Shown here: in pieces, positions 11,778 through 22,083 of the stretch
Layout of the letters: each line of letters begins with the position of its first letter
Position numbering within the stretch: position 1 is the stretch's first letter
From: Capronia americana
Lineage: Eukaryota; Ascomycota; Eurotiomycetes; Chaetothyriales; Herpotrichiellaceae
Direction of reading: 5' to 3'
DNA length: 64,000 bases
Assembly: GCA_016110215.1 (NCBI GenBank)
Contig: JADWQD010000002.1
Span: forward strand, 2,914,001 to 2,978,000
The notes under the pieces: generated by a model
What the model saw: only the letters and a program-made list of their open reading frames with translations
The model's database searches: none
Told to the model about the DNA's origin: nothing
Made by a program: the position numbers and the translations under genes

Positions 11778-12655
11778 AGGGGGGTGGCGGCAGATGCAGG
11801 GAAGTCACCCAGCCATCCACATGCACATCCACAGACAAAAACACACATATACACACCTCCATCTCCTTCTCCATCTCCATCTTTGCGACGGTCCCAGCGT
11901 CTTCTGGCCGAGGTGGTGGCGGTGGTGGTGGTGGTACGTGCGATGTGCGATGTGCGATGTGGAGGAAAGATAACTGTTACTGCTCTGCATGGCATGGCGT
12001 GGCTTTGCATATGATGCATATTGCAGTGGATCTGGAAAAAATGGACGGAACAGAAAAAAATACACACCTGAGGATGGGCGGGATGAGACGCAGGTCGGTA
12101 TTGGTGACTTCCAAGACTGCTTGCTGCTCGGATGGCACGTGGTTGGCGGAGACACGATACCGGCAAGAGCGTCTGTACTCGTACACGGTATCTACTCGCC
12201 CTGGGCAAGGGTTGACAATTGCAACCACCAAAGAAAGAAGGTCATCTTCCCGGCTTGGTGATTGGGGAAAGACACCTTAAATTGTTGACTACCATGTGGT
12301 TTGGCGCTCGAGACCTTTTATCTCGGATAGAGTCTCGTTTTCTCGCTCCCAGGATTTGCTCGTGTACTACTCGTATATGTTGTTGCTATTTTGTTCGTTT
12401 GCTACGTATCTCATCAGCCATGCATGTGTACGATCTCTCGTCACACATGAGGCTCTCCTTGTGCTCTTCCCTTTCGAAGTCCCATTGCAGGCCCATCGAG
12501 CGGTTCCAGAGAAACATGGTTGGGGATTCTTGTCTGTTTCACATTATCCATCTTCTCATCATCCATCCAAATGCAGGAAGCCTCGCTGAGGATACGTCTG
12601 AGAAAGAGCGCCCCCAGTCGATGACCACTCGCCGAGCTTCATATCCACCTGACAC
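11778..12655. other. Intergenic region between convergent 3' ends, low complexity
   Basis: The 878 bp between the RPS12 stop and the transporter stop carry 3' UTRs and low-complexity DNA: CA/CT-rich sequence at about 11820-11882, then GGT and GTGCGAT tandem repeats. Open frames on both strands here are compositionally biased and unsupported. Confidence 0.55.
11912..11958. repeat. GGT microsatellite followed by three GTGCGAT units
   Basis: GGT-type triplets run at 11912-11935 with one GGC interruption. They are followed by three exact head-to-tail copies of GTGCGAT at 11938-11958. They lie in the 3' flank of RPS12. Confidence 0.85.
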
Positions 12656-13990
12656 TTAGACAACGCCCATGCTCTCGGTGCCTTCCTGGCCCCTCGTCCC
12701 ATTTCCACTCTCCTGCATCAACCTCAACCGTCTTTTGGCGCTCCCAAAGCCATCGATGCCCTTCTCTTGGTTCTCTCCCAACCAGGCCTTGGCGGCTTCG
12801 CCGAGCACGCCCTTGCCGAAGTAATACACAAAGTGGCCTACCATAATGAGCGTAAAGGCAATGGGATACAGCCAATGGACATGCAGGTGGAAAACCCTCA
12901 ACCCAATGATGACGCCCCAGAAATTGCCCGTCAAAAGGGAGATGTTTTGAAAAGCGGCCGACGCGAAGCGGTACAGCACGGGGACCAAGGTGTAGAAGAG
13001 GAACAGGATCAGCGTGTACCCGGTGAGATAGCCGCCGACCTTGCCGTTCCAGGTGGCGGTGCGGAAACTGTGGCGGTCGAAGATGCCGGCCTGGGCGCCG
13101 TTGATGATGGTCGCCCAGAAGCCGAGCTGGCCGATGACCTCGTACAACGGGCGGCCGGAGACGAACCACTCCTCGTAGACGTTGTCCAGGCCATAGAAGG
13201 TGGCACCCAGCAGCGCGAACAGATCGCCCTTGAGCTGGTTGCCCGACGAGATGTCCCCGCCGTTGGAGCCGGTGATGTGGTCAGACGCGAGCAGCAGGCC
13301 CATGCCGCCGATACAGACGAAGATGCCGAGCACTTGGGCCCAGTGGTAGCGCACCTTGAGGAAGGTGAAGGAGATGATGACCACGATGACGATGGCCCAG
13401 AAGTTGATCAGCTGCGCGGATAGGATCGTCGTGTACCGGTACGCCAGCACGGTGAAGTAATTGCCTTCGACGTCGAAGAAGGCGAGGATGATGTCTGCGT
13501 TCGAAAGCGTCAGTTCCGACTACTTGCTTGAAAGGGGGGAAATCGTACACTTCCACCCGTCCTTCAACACCATGCGGCCCCACTTCTTAAACCCGTACTT
13601 GTAGAGCGTATATCCCGTATACACGATATTCAGCAAAACGTAATTGAAAAACGTCTGGAAAGCCGGCAGACTGGTCCCCTCCATGGCAAGCAACGTGGTC
13701 AGCGTGTTCGTGCCGGTGATACAGATCGCCAGGATCTGTCCCAGGGCCAGAATGAACCAGAAATCGCGGGTCTTGAAATAGGCGAGTTTCGCGCGCCATC
13801 CCTTCTGCGGCTTGGACTCGTCCGCGGCGAGCGCGATTTGACCTCCACGGTCGGGGCTCGAATCGACGATTTCAGGATGGCCGTGCGCGACGACGGGGGA
13901 GCGCGACGACGAGCCACTGCCGGTGCCGTAGTCGCGACCCAAGTCGAGGCTGGTGGCGCGCACTACCTTGACGTCCTTGGAGTCGCTCAT
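12656..13990 (-). CDS. SLC35F-type (DUF914) membrane transporter
   Basis: Exons 13549-13990 and 12656-13494 give 426 residues. The 54-nt intron begins GTACGA, a weak donor, ends GCAG, and restores KDGWK-YIILAFFDVEGNY, so the join is convincing. The frame also opens from a GTG five codons upstream, but the ATG at 13990 (MSDSKDV) is preferred. After ~80 polar residues come about ten membrane helices of the drug/metabolite-transporter fold, with the family segment AYRYTTILSAQLINFW and a second half containing FALLGATFYGLDNVYEEW. SLC35F members are multi-pass transporters with poorly known substrates; fungal members are usually placed in vacuolar or Golgi membranes. It converges with RPS12. Confidence 0.9.
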
Positions 13991-16208
13991 GGCGAAGGCA
14001 GTCACCTTTCAGCGGCGTGGGGAAAGGAAAAGAATTTTTTTCTACGGGCAGCGGTCGGTCGATGCTACACGAAACGACGCACTGGTCGCAGGGCTGGATT
14101 TGGAGCTTTATTACGAGAAGTGAGCGCAAAACTCCAGAAGTCGCTCACTGTGGAAGGGGGGTGGTGAGGGCAATGCCTGTGATGAGCTGGGAAAGAGAGG
14201 AAAGGAAAGAAGGGAACAGAACCCCTCGTCGCACAGCATTTTGTAGCTTGGGCTGGACCCTATGATGTTGCATTTTGACGGCTCGGTGATGGCCGAACGA
14301 TGTGCGTTTGTTGCGTAGTTCTTTTTGAGAGTGGGGGATCCAGAGATCCTTACTCGTAGAATGCCACAGTGCGTGAGTGCTGAGGCGAAATTTTTCTCAG
14401 GCGCAGGAAGCCGGCTTATCGATAAGAACAGAAGGCCACGTGACGACAACTGCGGGTTGAGATCGAAACCCCGTGAGAAGCTGCGGATGTGATGGCCGCG
14501 TGGGGGAACCCAAAAATATACTCGAGCTGCGTACTGTGTACGGAGTGCCTGTCCTCTGTCAAGAGCATCGGAGACACGTGCCAGCTGTGAGGGCATGTTT
14601 GACATGGCAGCGGCACTGGTGACAGCAACAACCACCTGGGAGGCGCCGCCGCTTACCTTTTGACAGTGGGCCTCATTGCACATTCCGATCGTTCCCTACC
14701 GAGGATTCCGTACGCATGCGAACAGACGAAGGGAGAGAAAGCGTGATGCCCAACAGACGAATATCTTTATGCCACATCTCGAGGTGTGCTTCTATCATCC
14801 TCCGCACCCTGCACCATGTCCACGCAATCTCGAGTCTTGGCTGCGACCTCAAGCGTCGAGCGATCGAGTCGTAGCGCCCTGGACCTCCCGCTCTAAGATT
14901 TTGCCGTCTCAGTGTCCACGCAACAGCTCTTGGACCGTGTCCCGCTCCTCTTGGCACTGCACTGATTGACATGTAGAATGTCGAGGTATGGGAACAGCTT
15001 TTGGCAGACGAGGCAGAGAAGGGCAAATCGGAGGGCCAGTCGTATGATTTCGGCGGGCAGAATCTGTGCATCAAGGTGATAAATTCTCAAACGTGCGTAC
15101 GGAGTAGACAGTTCGCAGTACGCCATGCTGACGGCACGAGTAGCCGAAAGGTCCGTGGGGATCAAACTTTGAGCACCCTTCTGGTAAAGAGTTTTCGCTT
15201 GGCTAGAGGCGACTTCTTACATGAATGCGCAACTCAAGGTGTGACGAGCGGATGGCGAAACCTAACACCCCTCTGAGTCTGGAGTGCTACCGTGGTGTAC
15301 TTTTGGTCAAACCTCTGAGCGAGTGCAATCCTTAAGGATTCCTGTTGAACAGAATTTCAGGGGCTCGCGTAGTAGTCCAAGTAAAGCCGCGGCTGGCCCG
15401 GGGCTCCTCTTTCAATTTCGGCCTGGGCGCTGAGGGAGCCGAGTGGTAATGCGCCAGTAATTCGACCAGGGCAAGAATGTGCCCATCACTCAATGGCCCC
15501 CCGGCTTCAGAAATCCTTTCCTGTTCATAAGTCGAAGTGGCCTCGGCATCACGAAGGCGATAGAAATAAGGGTGCTGATACGTGGCAACGTAATGATGCT
15601 GCATCATGTGCGAGGTACCGAGTACGAGTACTCGTACTTGGCTGCGCTTATCAGGCACCGCTTCTGGTATGTTTCGGGTACCAGGGTCGCCGGACCAGCC
15701 AAGACGGGCTGTCCAGGCGCAGGCTAATGCAGGGATGAGCCAGCCAGAAGGCGCGGGTGCCACCAGAAGGCTGTGGGAGTGGATCGCCCTCAGCCTCATC
15801 AGGCTGGTGGAAGGCACGCGGGCAAATAGCAGGCGACGGCCAGGGGCTTCATCAAACTGCTGGCGCCGCGGCCAAGCAAGTCAAAGACATGTCGTGATTT
15901 TGGCCACAATCGCGTTCATCCTCTCACCTCCAACGCCGCTCCTTTCAGCTTCTTGGGCTCTTGAACAGTCCAGCTGCGTCCATTCTTTATGTCTCTTGTT
16001 CTCGTAGGACACTCTTTTGACCGCACCTCACCCACTCAACCCCATAGGCCCGGGGGAATTCACAAGGCGGAGCATTCAGGGGCGCAGGCGCGCCCTGTCT
16101 CTCCCGTTCACTTCATCCAGCTGTTTTAACCTCAGTCAAACTCAGCTGTACCCCTCTGGGTGTTCTGTGCGCCTTCTCTCTGACACCTTCCCGTGACATG
16201 CTGTCGCC
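13991..16208. other. Long intergenic region upstream of transporter and acyltransferase genes
   Basis: These 2.2 kb separate two divergent genes. Short open frames (14673-15074 -, 15332-15817 -, 15606-16007 +) have no recognisable domain and irregular composition. A perfect 18-bp palindrome lies at 15621-15638 and a TACGGAGTA motif at 15098-15106. A spliced gene with small exons cannot be excluded. Confidence 0.5.
15621..15638. repeat. Perfect 18-bp palindrome AGTACGAGTACTCGTACT
   Basis: The sequence equals its own reverse complement over 18 bases. Its half-site TACTCGTA/TACGAGTA recurs in other gaps of this window (near 40712 and 49148). Function is unknown. Confidence 0.8.
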
Positions 16209-17879
16209 ATGAGTGCTCACGAGCTCCAAACCCTCAGAGACCCTCTCATTAAGGATGAGAGGGATGTCTTCCTAGACTCGGACTCGAATGACGACCCTCT
16301 CACTTTCGACCGACAGTCTCTTCGGCGACTCCCTCGTCGACTACTGGCCAAAGCCGCCTCCAAACTCACGCCAGCAAACGCCTTCAAAGCCGGTAAACGA
16401 TTCGCCTACTGCTTTGCCCCTCAGGTTGTGCGCTCCCGCTACTTTAATGACCATGCTTCCAAGCCAAAACAGTTCTCTACCAGCTACCTGAACGGCCTCC
16501 GAGGCATCACATCGATCAAAGTGTTCACCTTCCACTATGTGTTCGCATACACGGACATCTGCTTTCAGCCATGGGGCACCAATGACCGCCATCATTACTT
16601 CCTCGAGTTGCCCATCATTCGCTACTTCTATGCAGGGTTCACCGCTCACCTCTTCTTTGGCATCGCCGGCTACCTCACTTCTTTCCGCCTATTTCAACTG
16701 CTCGACCAGAACGATCAACCGTCGCAATCCAAGGTGTTGAAAACAGTCTCGGGGGCTCTGTTTCGACGCGCGCTCAGACTCTACTTGCCTGTGCTCCTGG
16801 TCACGCTCATCACTGCCCACTACATCCACTTCGGCTTCTACGAGACCAACCGACCGTTCATTGCCGATCACGGGAAGCTCTTCCCCGGAGAATGGAACGA
16901 GCCGAAGCCCGAGATGTTTCCCAGCTACTACGTCCAACTCAGATATTGGATGCGAGAAATGTTCGACCTGACCAACATATTCGAGCCTGGCGCCGTCTAT
17001 CCTTACCACGATCAGCACTTGTGGTCCATTCTGGCCGAGCTCAAGGGTTCTCTTTGCACCTACATGGTCCTGATGGGTACGGCTCAGTGCCAGAAATACG
17101 TACGGCTTGCCGCCCTGTTGGTCATGACCCTCATGTTCTTCCTGTGGAATCATTGGGAGGTCTGGGTCTACATTCTCGGAGCAGTTGTGGCACAGATCGA
17201 CCTGCTCCTTACTGAACGAGAGCAGGACAAGAAGCTGACGCTGACGCCCGACCGCCAGCTGCCGCCGTCGCCACCACACTCGCCAAAACCAGACTACAAA
17301 CCCCCTCCACCTAGATGGACAGACTACTTCGGGACTCGCCGTCTCTCCACTCCCTCGAGCGGATGGCTCTACAGCGTCGGCCGCGTTTTGGGCTTTCTTG
17401 TGGCTTTCTACCTCCTCTCCTACCCGATCGACGGCTGGAAAGACTATGCGCCAGGGTACATGACGCTGAACAAGCTCATCCCCCATTGGATGGACCGTAA
17501 GGACAAGTTCTATCCCAACATCGGCACCGCCATCCTCATCCTCCTCCTCGCTCGCGCCGATCCGGTGACTTCGAGATGGCGCCGGGTCCTCAACACCGAC
17601 ACCGCGCAATACTTGGGCAAAATCAGCTTCGCGCTGTACCTGGTCCACGGCCCCATTTTGCATGCAATTGGTTACATGATCCCACATAGAATATGGTGGT
17701 CGATGGGCACCCAGATGGTCGACACGGGCGACTACACCTGGGTCGCCACGATCTTGGTCGGCTGGTCCATCAGCTTGATGCTGTCCTTGTGGGCGGCCGA
17801 CGTATGGACACGAGAGGTGGAGAGCCGATGCGTCAAGTTCGTCAAGAAATTGGAGGACGTGTGCTTTGTTAAGGCCTGA
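16209..17879 (+). CDS. Acyltransferase-3 family integral membrane protein
   Basis: A single exon of 556 residues starts at an ATG in good context (gccATGAG). After ~95 soluble residues comes the acyltransferase_3 signature LNGLRGITSIKVFTFHYVF, in which Arg and His are spaced R-x10-H as the family requires. About ten hydrophobic segments follow, with a Pro-rich cytosolic loop (PPSPPHSPKPDYKPPPP) near residues 352-370 and a conserved end-region segment YLGKISFALYLVHGPILH. Enzymes of this family move acyl groups onto sugars or lipids at membranes; the substrate cannot be read from the sequence. The length is normal for the fungal members, which occur as large paralogous groups. Confidence 0.92.
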   Translation: MSAHELQTLRDPLIKDERDVFLDSDSNDDPLTFDRQSLRRLPRRLLAKAASKLTPANAFKAGKRFAYCFAPQVVRSRYFNDHASKPKQFSTSYLNGLRGITSIKVFTFHYVFAYTDICFQPWGTNDRHHYFLELPIIRYFYAGFTAHLFFGIAGYLTSFRLFQLLDQNDQPSQSKVLKTVSGALFRRALRLYLPVLLVTLITAHYIHFGFYETNRPFIADHGKLFPGEWNEPKPEMFPSYYVQLRYWMREMFDLTNIFEPGAVYPYHDQHLWSILAELKGSLCTYMVLMGTAQCQKYVRLAALLVMTLMFFLWNHWEVWVYILGAVVAQIDLLLTEREQDKKLTLTPDRQLPPSPPHSPKPDYKPPPPRWTDYFGTRRLSTPSSGWLYSVGRVLGFLVAFYLLSYPIDGWKDYAPGYMTLNKLIPHWMDRKDKFYPNIGTAILILLLARADPVTSRWRRVLNTDTAQYLGKISFALYLVHGPILHAIGYMIPHRIWWSMGTQMVDTGDYTWVATILVGWSISLMLSLWAADVWTREVESRCVKFVKKLEDVCFVKA

Positions 17880-18347
17880 CGGCACACAGGACGTGTTTAC
17901 AGGCGCGACCAAAAAGACTTGGCATCTTCACTTGGTCCCCATAGGCCACATTGCGCATTGGGACAGGCGTTGGACATGCATAGGCTCTCGTTCAGCGGGC
18001 GTTTGCACAATCGATCAATCTTGCTTCAGGGGAAATTCATCTCCAGCGTCATGGTTCCGTCTTGTCGTCTTATTTTGCTGGTTGAACAAACCCTAGAGAT
18101 GGTGCTTGTACAGACTTGGGGAGCGGGTGAGTGCTTCAAGGGCAGATATGCATCAGATACCCATAATCACACGATTGTTTCGAACGTCTCGGAAGATGCG
18201 AGTAAGACGCTGCGTGAGGCAGGACATTCGTATCCGGGTCACTACATCAGTTAGTGGAGCTCACTTGCCCATCTTCTACTTAGTCCTCCGTTTCCTGATT
18301 GCCGTCTAAATGGCTTCCTTTGATATAGACAGGACTCCTGCCTCGAC
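17880..18347. other. Intergenic region between convergent genes
   Basis: 468 bp with the 3' flanks of the acyltransferase and reductase genes. Nothing else was recognised. Confidence 0.55.
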
Positions 18348-19468
18348 TTATGCCGCCTGCTTCTCACTCCTCGGCTCGTAATCCACAATATCCTGCACCG
18401 TCTCCAAGGCCGACAGCCTGGCAGACTTCCAGTTCTGCTTCCCGAACGCGCGCTCAAACTTGGACTGGTCCGTCTTGACCAGGTTCGGAGGCGCCCCGCT
18501 ACCGGCTCCCTCGTCCGGTGCAGGAACACGGTCCCTCAGCTGCGGGAACGTCTCTCGAATCGCCGCCGCAATGGGATTCGGCGCCATCAGCTCCGGCGAA
18601 TGGAACAGGTACCTCTCGTTCCCGGGGATACGGGGCGACAAGGCCTCGACGTGGATGCGAGCCACGTCCTCGACATCCCTACGACAGACGTTAGCAACAG
18701 CTGCGTCAGGATAGGGGAGCCAACTACTAAAACGACAGACAGAGAAACGTACGCAAATATCGGGAACAGGAAGCCCGGCTTCTCAACGTCGAACAGCCCC
18801 GTATACAGCCCCGGCTGGCCGCCTAGATGGCCCTTCTCCGGCTTGAACCCACCCTGGAGACTCCGCCCCGTGATCGAGGGCGCGAGCAGGAAAATCAAGT
18901 CGAACGACCGGGGCTGGGGCTGTGCGGTCATGAACTTCCACGCTTCCTGCTCCGCGTACACTTTCGAGTACTGGTACGCCGTTGAAGGATTTGTGCCGGC
19001 CTCGTCCACCGTGATGGGGTTCCAGTCGGCCTCTGAGATGGTGTCGCCGGCCGAGAACAAGCCCTCGGGGATGCGCATCGTGGCGACCAGGCTCCCCGTC
19101 ACGACAACCCTCTTGACGCGGCCTGACTGCTCGGCCGCGGTCAGCACGTTGTGCACGATCGCCCAGCTGGGTTTGATCAGCTTGTCGAACAGGTCGTCGT
19201 ACGCCAGCGGCGTGGCGATGTGCAGGATCGCGTCCGCGCGGCTGGCCGGCTCGTCGAAGGCATGCGGCACCGTCATGTCGGCGATCTCGACGAACGAGAG
19301 CCGGCCCGAGGAGACGTGCGACGCGTACTTGGATCGAAGAAAGGGCTCTGACTTTGCCGACGACCTTAGCACGGCGATGACGGCGAAGTCGGGGTCAGCC
19401 AGGAGGTGAGCCAGAGTCGAGGCCCCGAGAGAGCCTGTCGAGCCGGTGAGAAGGATCGTCTTGGCCAT
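18348..19468 (-). CDS. NAD(P)-dependent epimerase/reductase (extended SDR)
   Basis: Exons 18753-19468 and 18348-18678 give 348 residues. The 74-nt intron has a GTACGT donor, a TGCTAAC branch and a TAG acceptor, and joins FPIFA to DVEDVARIHVEAL. The N-terminus ILLTGSTGSLGASTL is the Rossmann GxxGxxG of extended SDRs. The active-site Ser is in VVVTGSLVAT, and YxxxK is seen in YQYSKVYAE. The architecture is that of the dihydroflavonol/cinnamoyl-CoA/methylglyoxal reductase type, acting on a carbonyl in the cytosol. The substrate is unknown. The frame and splice join are firm. Confidence 0.9.
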
Positions 19469-20358
19469 GTCTGCGTGTCTTGCTCGTCCGTGTTGTATCA
19501 GCTGCTTAAATCATGTGTGGGCTCTGAGAGCAACTGCTTCTGGTTTCGTGAGAACTTCTCTCTCTTCTCGTCCTGTACGGCGTGGTGTGTGATGTGTGCT
19601 CTATATGTATTCCCGCCCCGTCCTGTCCCCTTCAGCGACAGCCCCACCTTCCCTTCCGCTCGTTACTCCAATCCTTGCTCACCTGCATGGGGATTCATGT
19701 CGTGGTCGGTTTGGGTACAATGGGGCATTCTGGGCGAGCTTGTTGTTCCTTGTTTACTGAGCACGCGGAACTGTGTAGGCAGTATGCTTTGTGATCATGA
19801 TTAGAGTATGGATGGATGGTCCCCCGCCTGTCTTCCGGGGGGACGATGTGCACAACTGCCACGAACCTCAAGTCACAGCATCCATAATGTGCCTAATACA
19901 GAGGAGCAGCTTCGCCTAGATTTCATCCGTACATATTCATGACATAAGCTCCGTTTACTGATCGCTGGCAAAGACCTGCGAAGAGCTGCAAGGACCCCAC
20001 CTAGTTCCACCTGAGTTGAGGAACCGCGACGGAATCGGGCTTCCAAAAAGCAGCTACCACAGTAACTCGGCACCTTTGGAGCTGCGACCTGCGCGAGTTC
20101 CGTGGCGTTGGAATTGCATATCGAACGGCCATTCTGCTGGGTGTGTGCCACCTCGATCGTTTCATGAGCTCAGCAGACGCGGTTCGCATCAGCTCGCCCG
20201 AACGGTACAAGCCAGCAGCTGCCGAAGATTCCGGGATGGCATAAAAGTCTATTGCACAACCTCTGAACACATGTTCTTGACTTCGGCACTTTCAAGCAAC
20301 ACCAACTGACCGAAGCGACTTCCTTCAACAGCCTGACCCTCAGTCGAATCACACGAAG
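19469..20358. other. Intergenic region
   Basis: 890 bp of promoter sequence for two divergent genes. No convincing gene; short frames on both strands lack features. Confidence 0.55.
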
Positions 20359-20706
20359 ATGCTGTCCCAGGACAAACGCAATCATCACCTGCCTCATCTT
20401 CCTTCTTCCCGGAACGACGCTCAAAAACAGCGGCGAGCACAGGAGAATGTCGTCTACTTGGCCATCGCCCTCCTGGGCGGCATGCTGCTGATTGCCAAAC
20501 CTGCTCTCATCGTCTTTGTTCTGATGTTGATGGGTTACGGGAAACTCTACCACGTCGAAACCCACGAGAAGTCTCGCGGCCTGTTCCGGGAAAAGCAGAC
20601 CGAGCATGCCCTGCACCTAGGACCGAGCCGGGACCACAATGGAAGCAGGGGAGCGAGTTTCCCGGATCTCGCAAAGACATTGGACCGGGCGAGAATGAAG
20701 AACTGA
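20359..20706 (+). CDS. Small hypothetical membrane protein
   Basis: A 115-residue frame begins with an ATG after GAAG. A polar, basic N-terminus of ~30 residues precedes a hydrophobic stretch at about 31-60 (VVYLAIALLGGMLLIAKPA, then IVFVLMLMGYG), long enough for a helical hairpin. A basic hydrophilic tail ends in RARMKN. No family was recognised. It is called because the hydrophobic block is regular and bounded by charged residues. It could instead be a chance frame. It lies just upstream of the Ctr pseudogene but shows no resemblance to it. Confidence 0.45.
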   Translation: MLSQDKRNHHLPHLPSSRNDAQKQRRAQENVVYLAIALLGGMLLIAKPALIVFVLMLMGYGKLYHVETHEKSRGLFREKQTEHALHLGPSRDHNGSRGASFPDLAKTLDRARMKN

Positions 20707-21057
20707 AAGGCCCGTGGCAAGCCTGCTGCTGACAACCACGACGGCCGGGCTCTCCACGCATGCACTGCACGCAACGCAACGACAACAGCAGCGGCTGCTT
20801 GGTGCGTGTCTCTCTTGCGGCCAATATCCGGCTCTTCCACGCCGACTAGCAAGTTAAGTCGAGAGGTAGTCGAAACCTGCTCATCAAACGGCGTTGGACC
20901 CATCGCGCCACCGGAACGGAAATGTGCTCCCTCGGTGACAAGGGCGTCCGGCTCGCAACTCATATGAAGATGTCAGAACAGCACTCTATCTCAAGCGAGA
21001 AGCTTCTTCTCGATATCACCTGTCCGCTCCGCCACGGCTGCTGCGTCCCAGCTGTCA
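20707..21057. other. Short gap before Ctr pseudogene
   Basis: 351 bp. A frame starting at 20922 runs into the pseudogene in the wrong phase and is not considered real. The original promoter of the copper transporter probably lay here. Confidence 0.45.
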
Positions 21058-21770
21058 ATGATGGCCTCGAGCTCCCCGTCTCCCTCTGCCTCAAGAAGCA
21101 GAATGAGCATGTGCCTGCATGGGGGGGCATCCACGTCGTGCAAGATCTCCATGACTTGGAACTGGCATCACCGTCCGCTCCTGCTTCATCCCCCAATCCT
21201 CCTGGCAAGTCATCTCACGCGGCATGTTCGCGGGCTCCTGCATCGTCATGGTCCTCATCGTCATGTCCCTCGAACTTCCTCGCCGGCTTCAACAAGGATA
21301 CGACGCACGGGGTCGCCGCGTGGATCTCTGGCCTTATGTCCCATCCCGACCGAAACCCACGCATCCTAACTCAAATCCATCTGAGCCTCGAGCAGGGCCT
21401 GCCAGGAAGGCCAATGCCGTCGCTATCACCATCGCCGTAGCCAGTCCGCTCTTGTCAGAACGAGCGCCTCCTCCGCGCCGCCGACGCATCGACCGAAGGA
21501 TCCTGGTCTAGCGGCATATAGTCCGGTCGCTTGGCCATATGGTCCAGTTCGCTGTTTCATTTCGTACTTCATCATGCTTCTTGGCCAAGTACTACAATGG
21601 TATGTGTCGTGGCGTGTCGTGTCAGACCACGTCGTACTGAAGAATATGGTTCATTCCCGAGGCTGACAGCAACGATATCCAGGCTATCTCATCATGTGTA
21701 TCCTCAGTGGAGCGGCGTTCCTTGAGGCACGTCGTCTTCAATTGGGGATCGAGTTGTGAAAGAGTAAGCA
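21058..21770 (+). pseudogene. Decayed Ctr-type copper transporter
   Basis: Fragments of a fungal Ctr copper transporter follow one another in order but in changing frames. CKISMTWNWH is read to 21168; then, after one extra base, TVRSCF...SSWQVISRGMFAGSC and VLIVMSLELPRRLQQGYD are read from 21170. A TAG stops that frame at 21509-21511. Helix 2 (HMVQFAVS) starts at 21536; five extra bases at 21560-21564 precede YFIMLL, and one extra G at 21583 precedes AKYYNG. An intron with good signals (21600-21682) then joins YYNG to YLIMCI, and the conserved FNW end again needs a frame change near 21724. Intact Ctr proteins have three helices and pump Cu(I) at the plasma or vacuolar membrane. At least four lesions make function unlikely. 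The 5' end is uncertain. Confidence 0.8.
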
Positions 21771-22083
21771 TCACGCAGTCACCGAGTCAACTGGTTTGGT
21801 CTTCTCGGCGCCTGTTACGAAGAAAAGCACTAACAGTCATTCACAACCAGTGGCAGGCAGGACGCCTCCGATCCCACCGGGTGGTTGTGGCTGAATTGTG
21901 CGACGGCTTGTCAGACTGTCTGTGTGTCTATATCCAAGTCATGTATACACGACAGTCTACACCAACCCACCGCCAAAGGGGCCCGTTGAACCGAATGCGG
22001 AAGAATATATGTATGTACTTAGCATTTGTAGTATGTACACGTCCAGACGAGGCCTAGACTAGACCTAGACTCTTCTCCCTTCT
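21771..22083. other. Gap between Ctr pseudogene and DUF6454-like gene
   Basis: 313 bp of 3' flanking sequence. Nothing recognised. Confidence 0.5.

Noticed and set aside
12767..13423. 218-codon plus-strand frame
   Set aside because: Antisense to the SLC35F-type transporter; the membrane-protein reading on the other strand is clear.
15332..15817. 161-codon minus-strand frame
   Set aside because: No domain, no supportable splice partners, and it contains the palindromic repeat; treated as chance.
16689..17912. 407-codon open frame on the minus strand
   Set aside because: Exactly antisense to the acyltransferase-3 gene, with no domain; a by-product of GC-rich codon use.
20922..21440. 172-codon plus-strand frame over the Ctr pseudogene
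   Set aside because: Reads through the pseudogene in the wrong frame; the Ctr motifs are in other frames.
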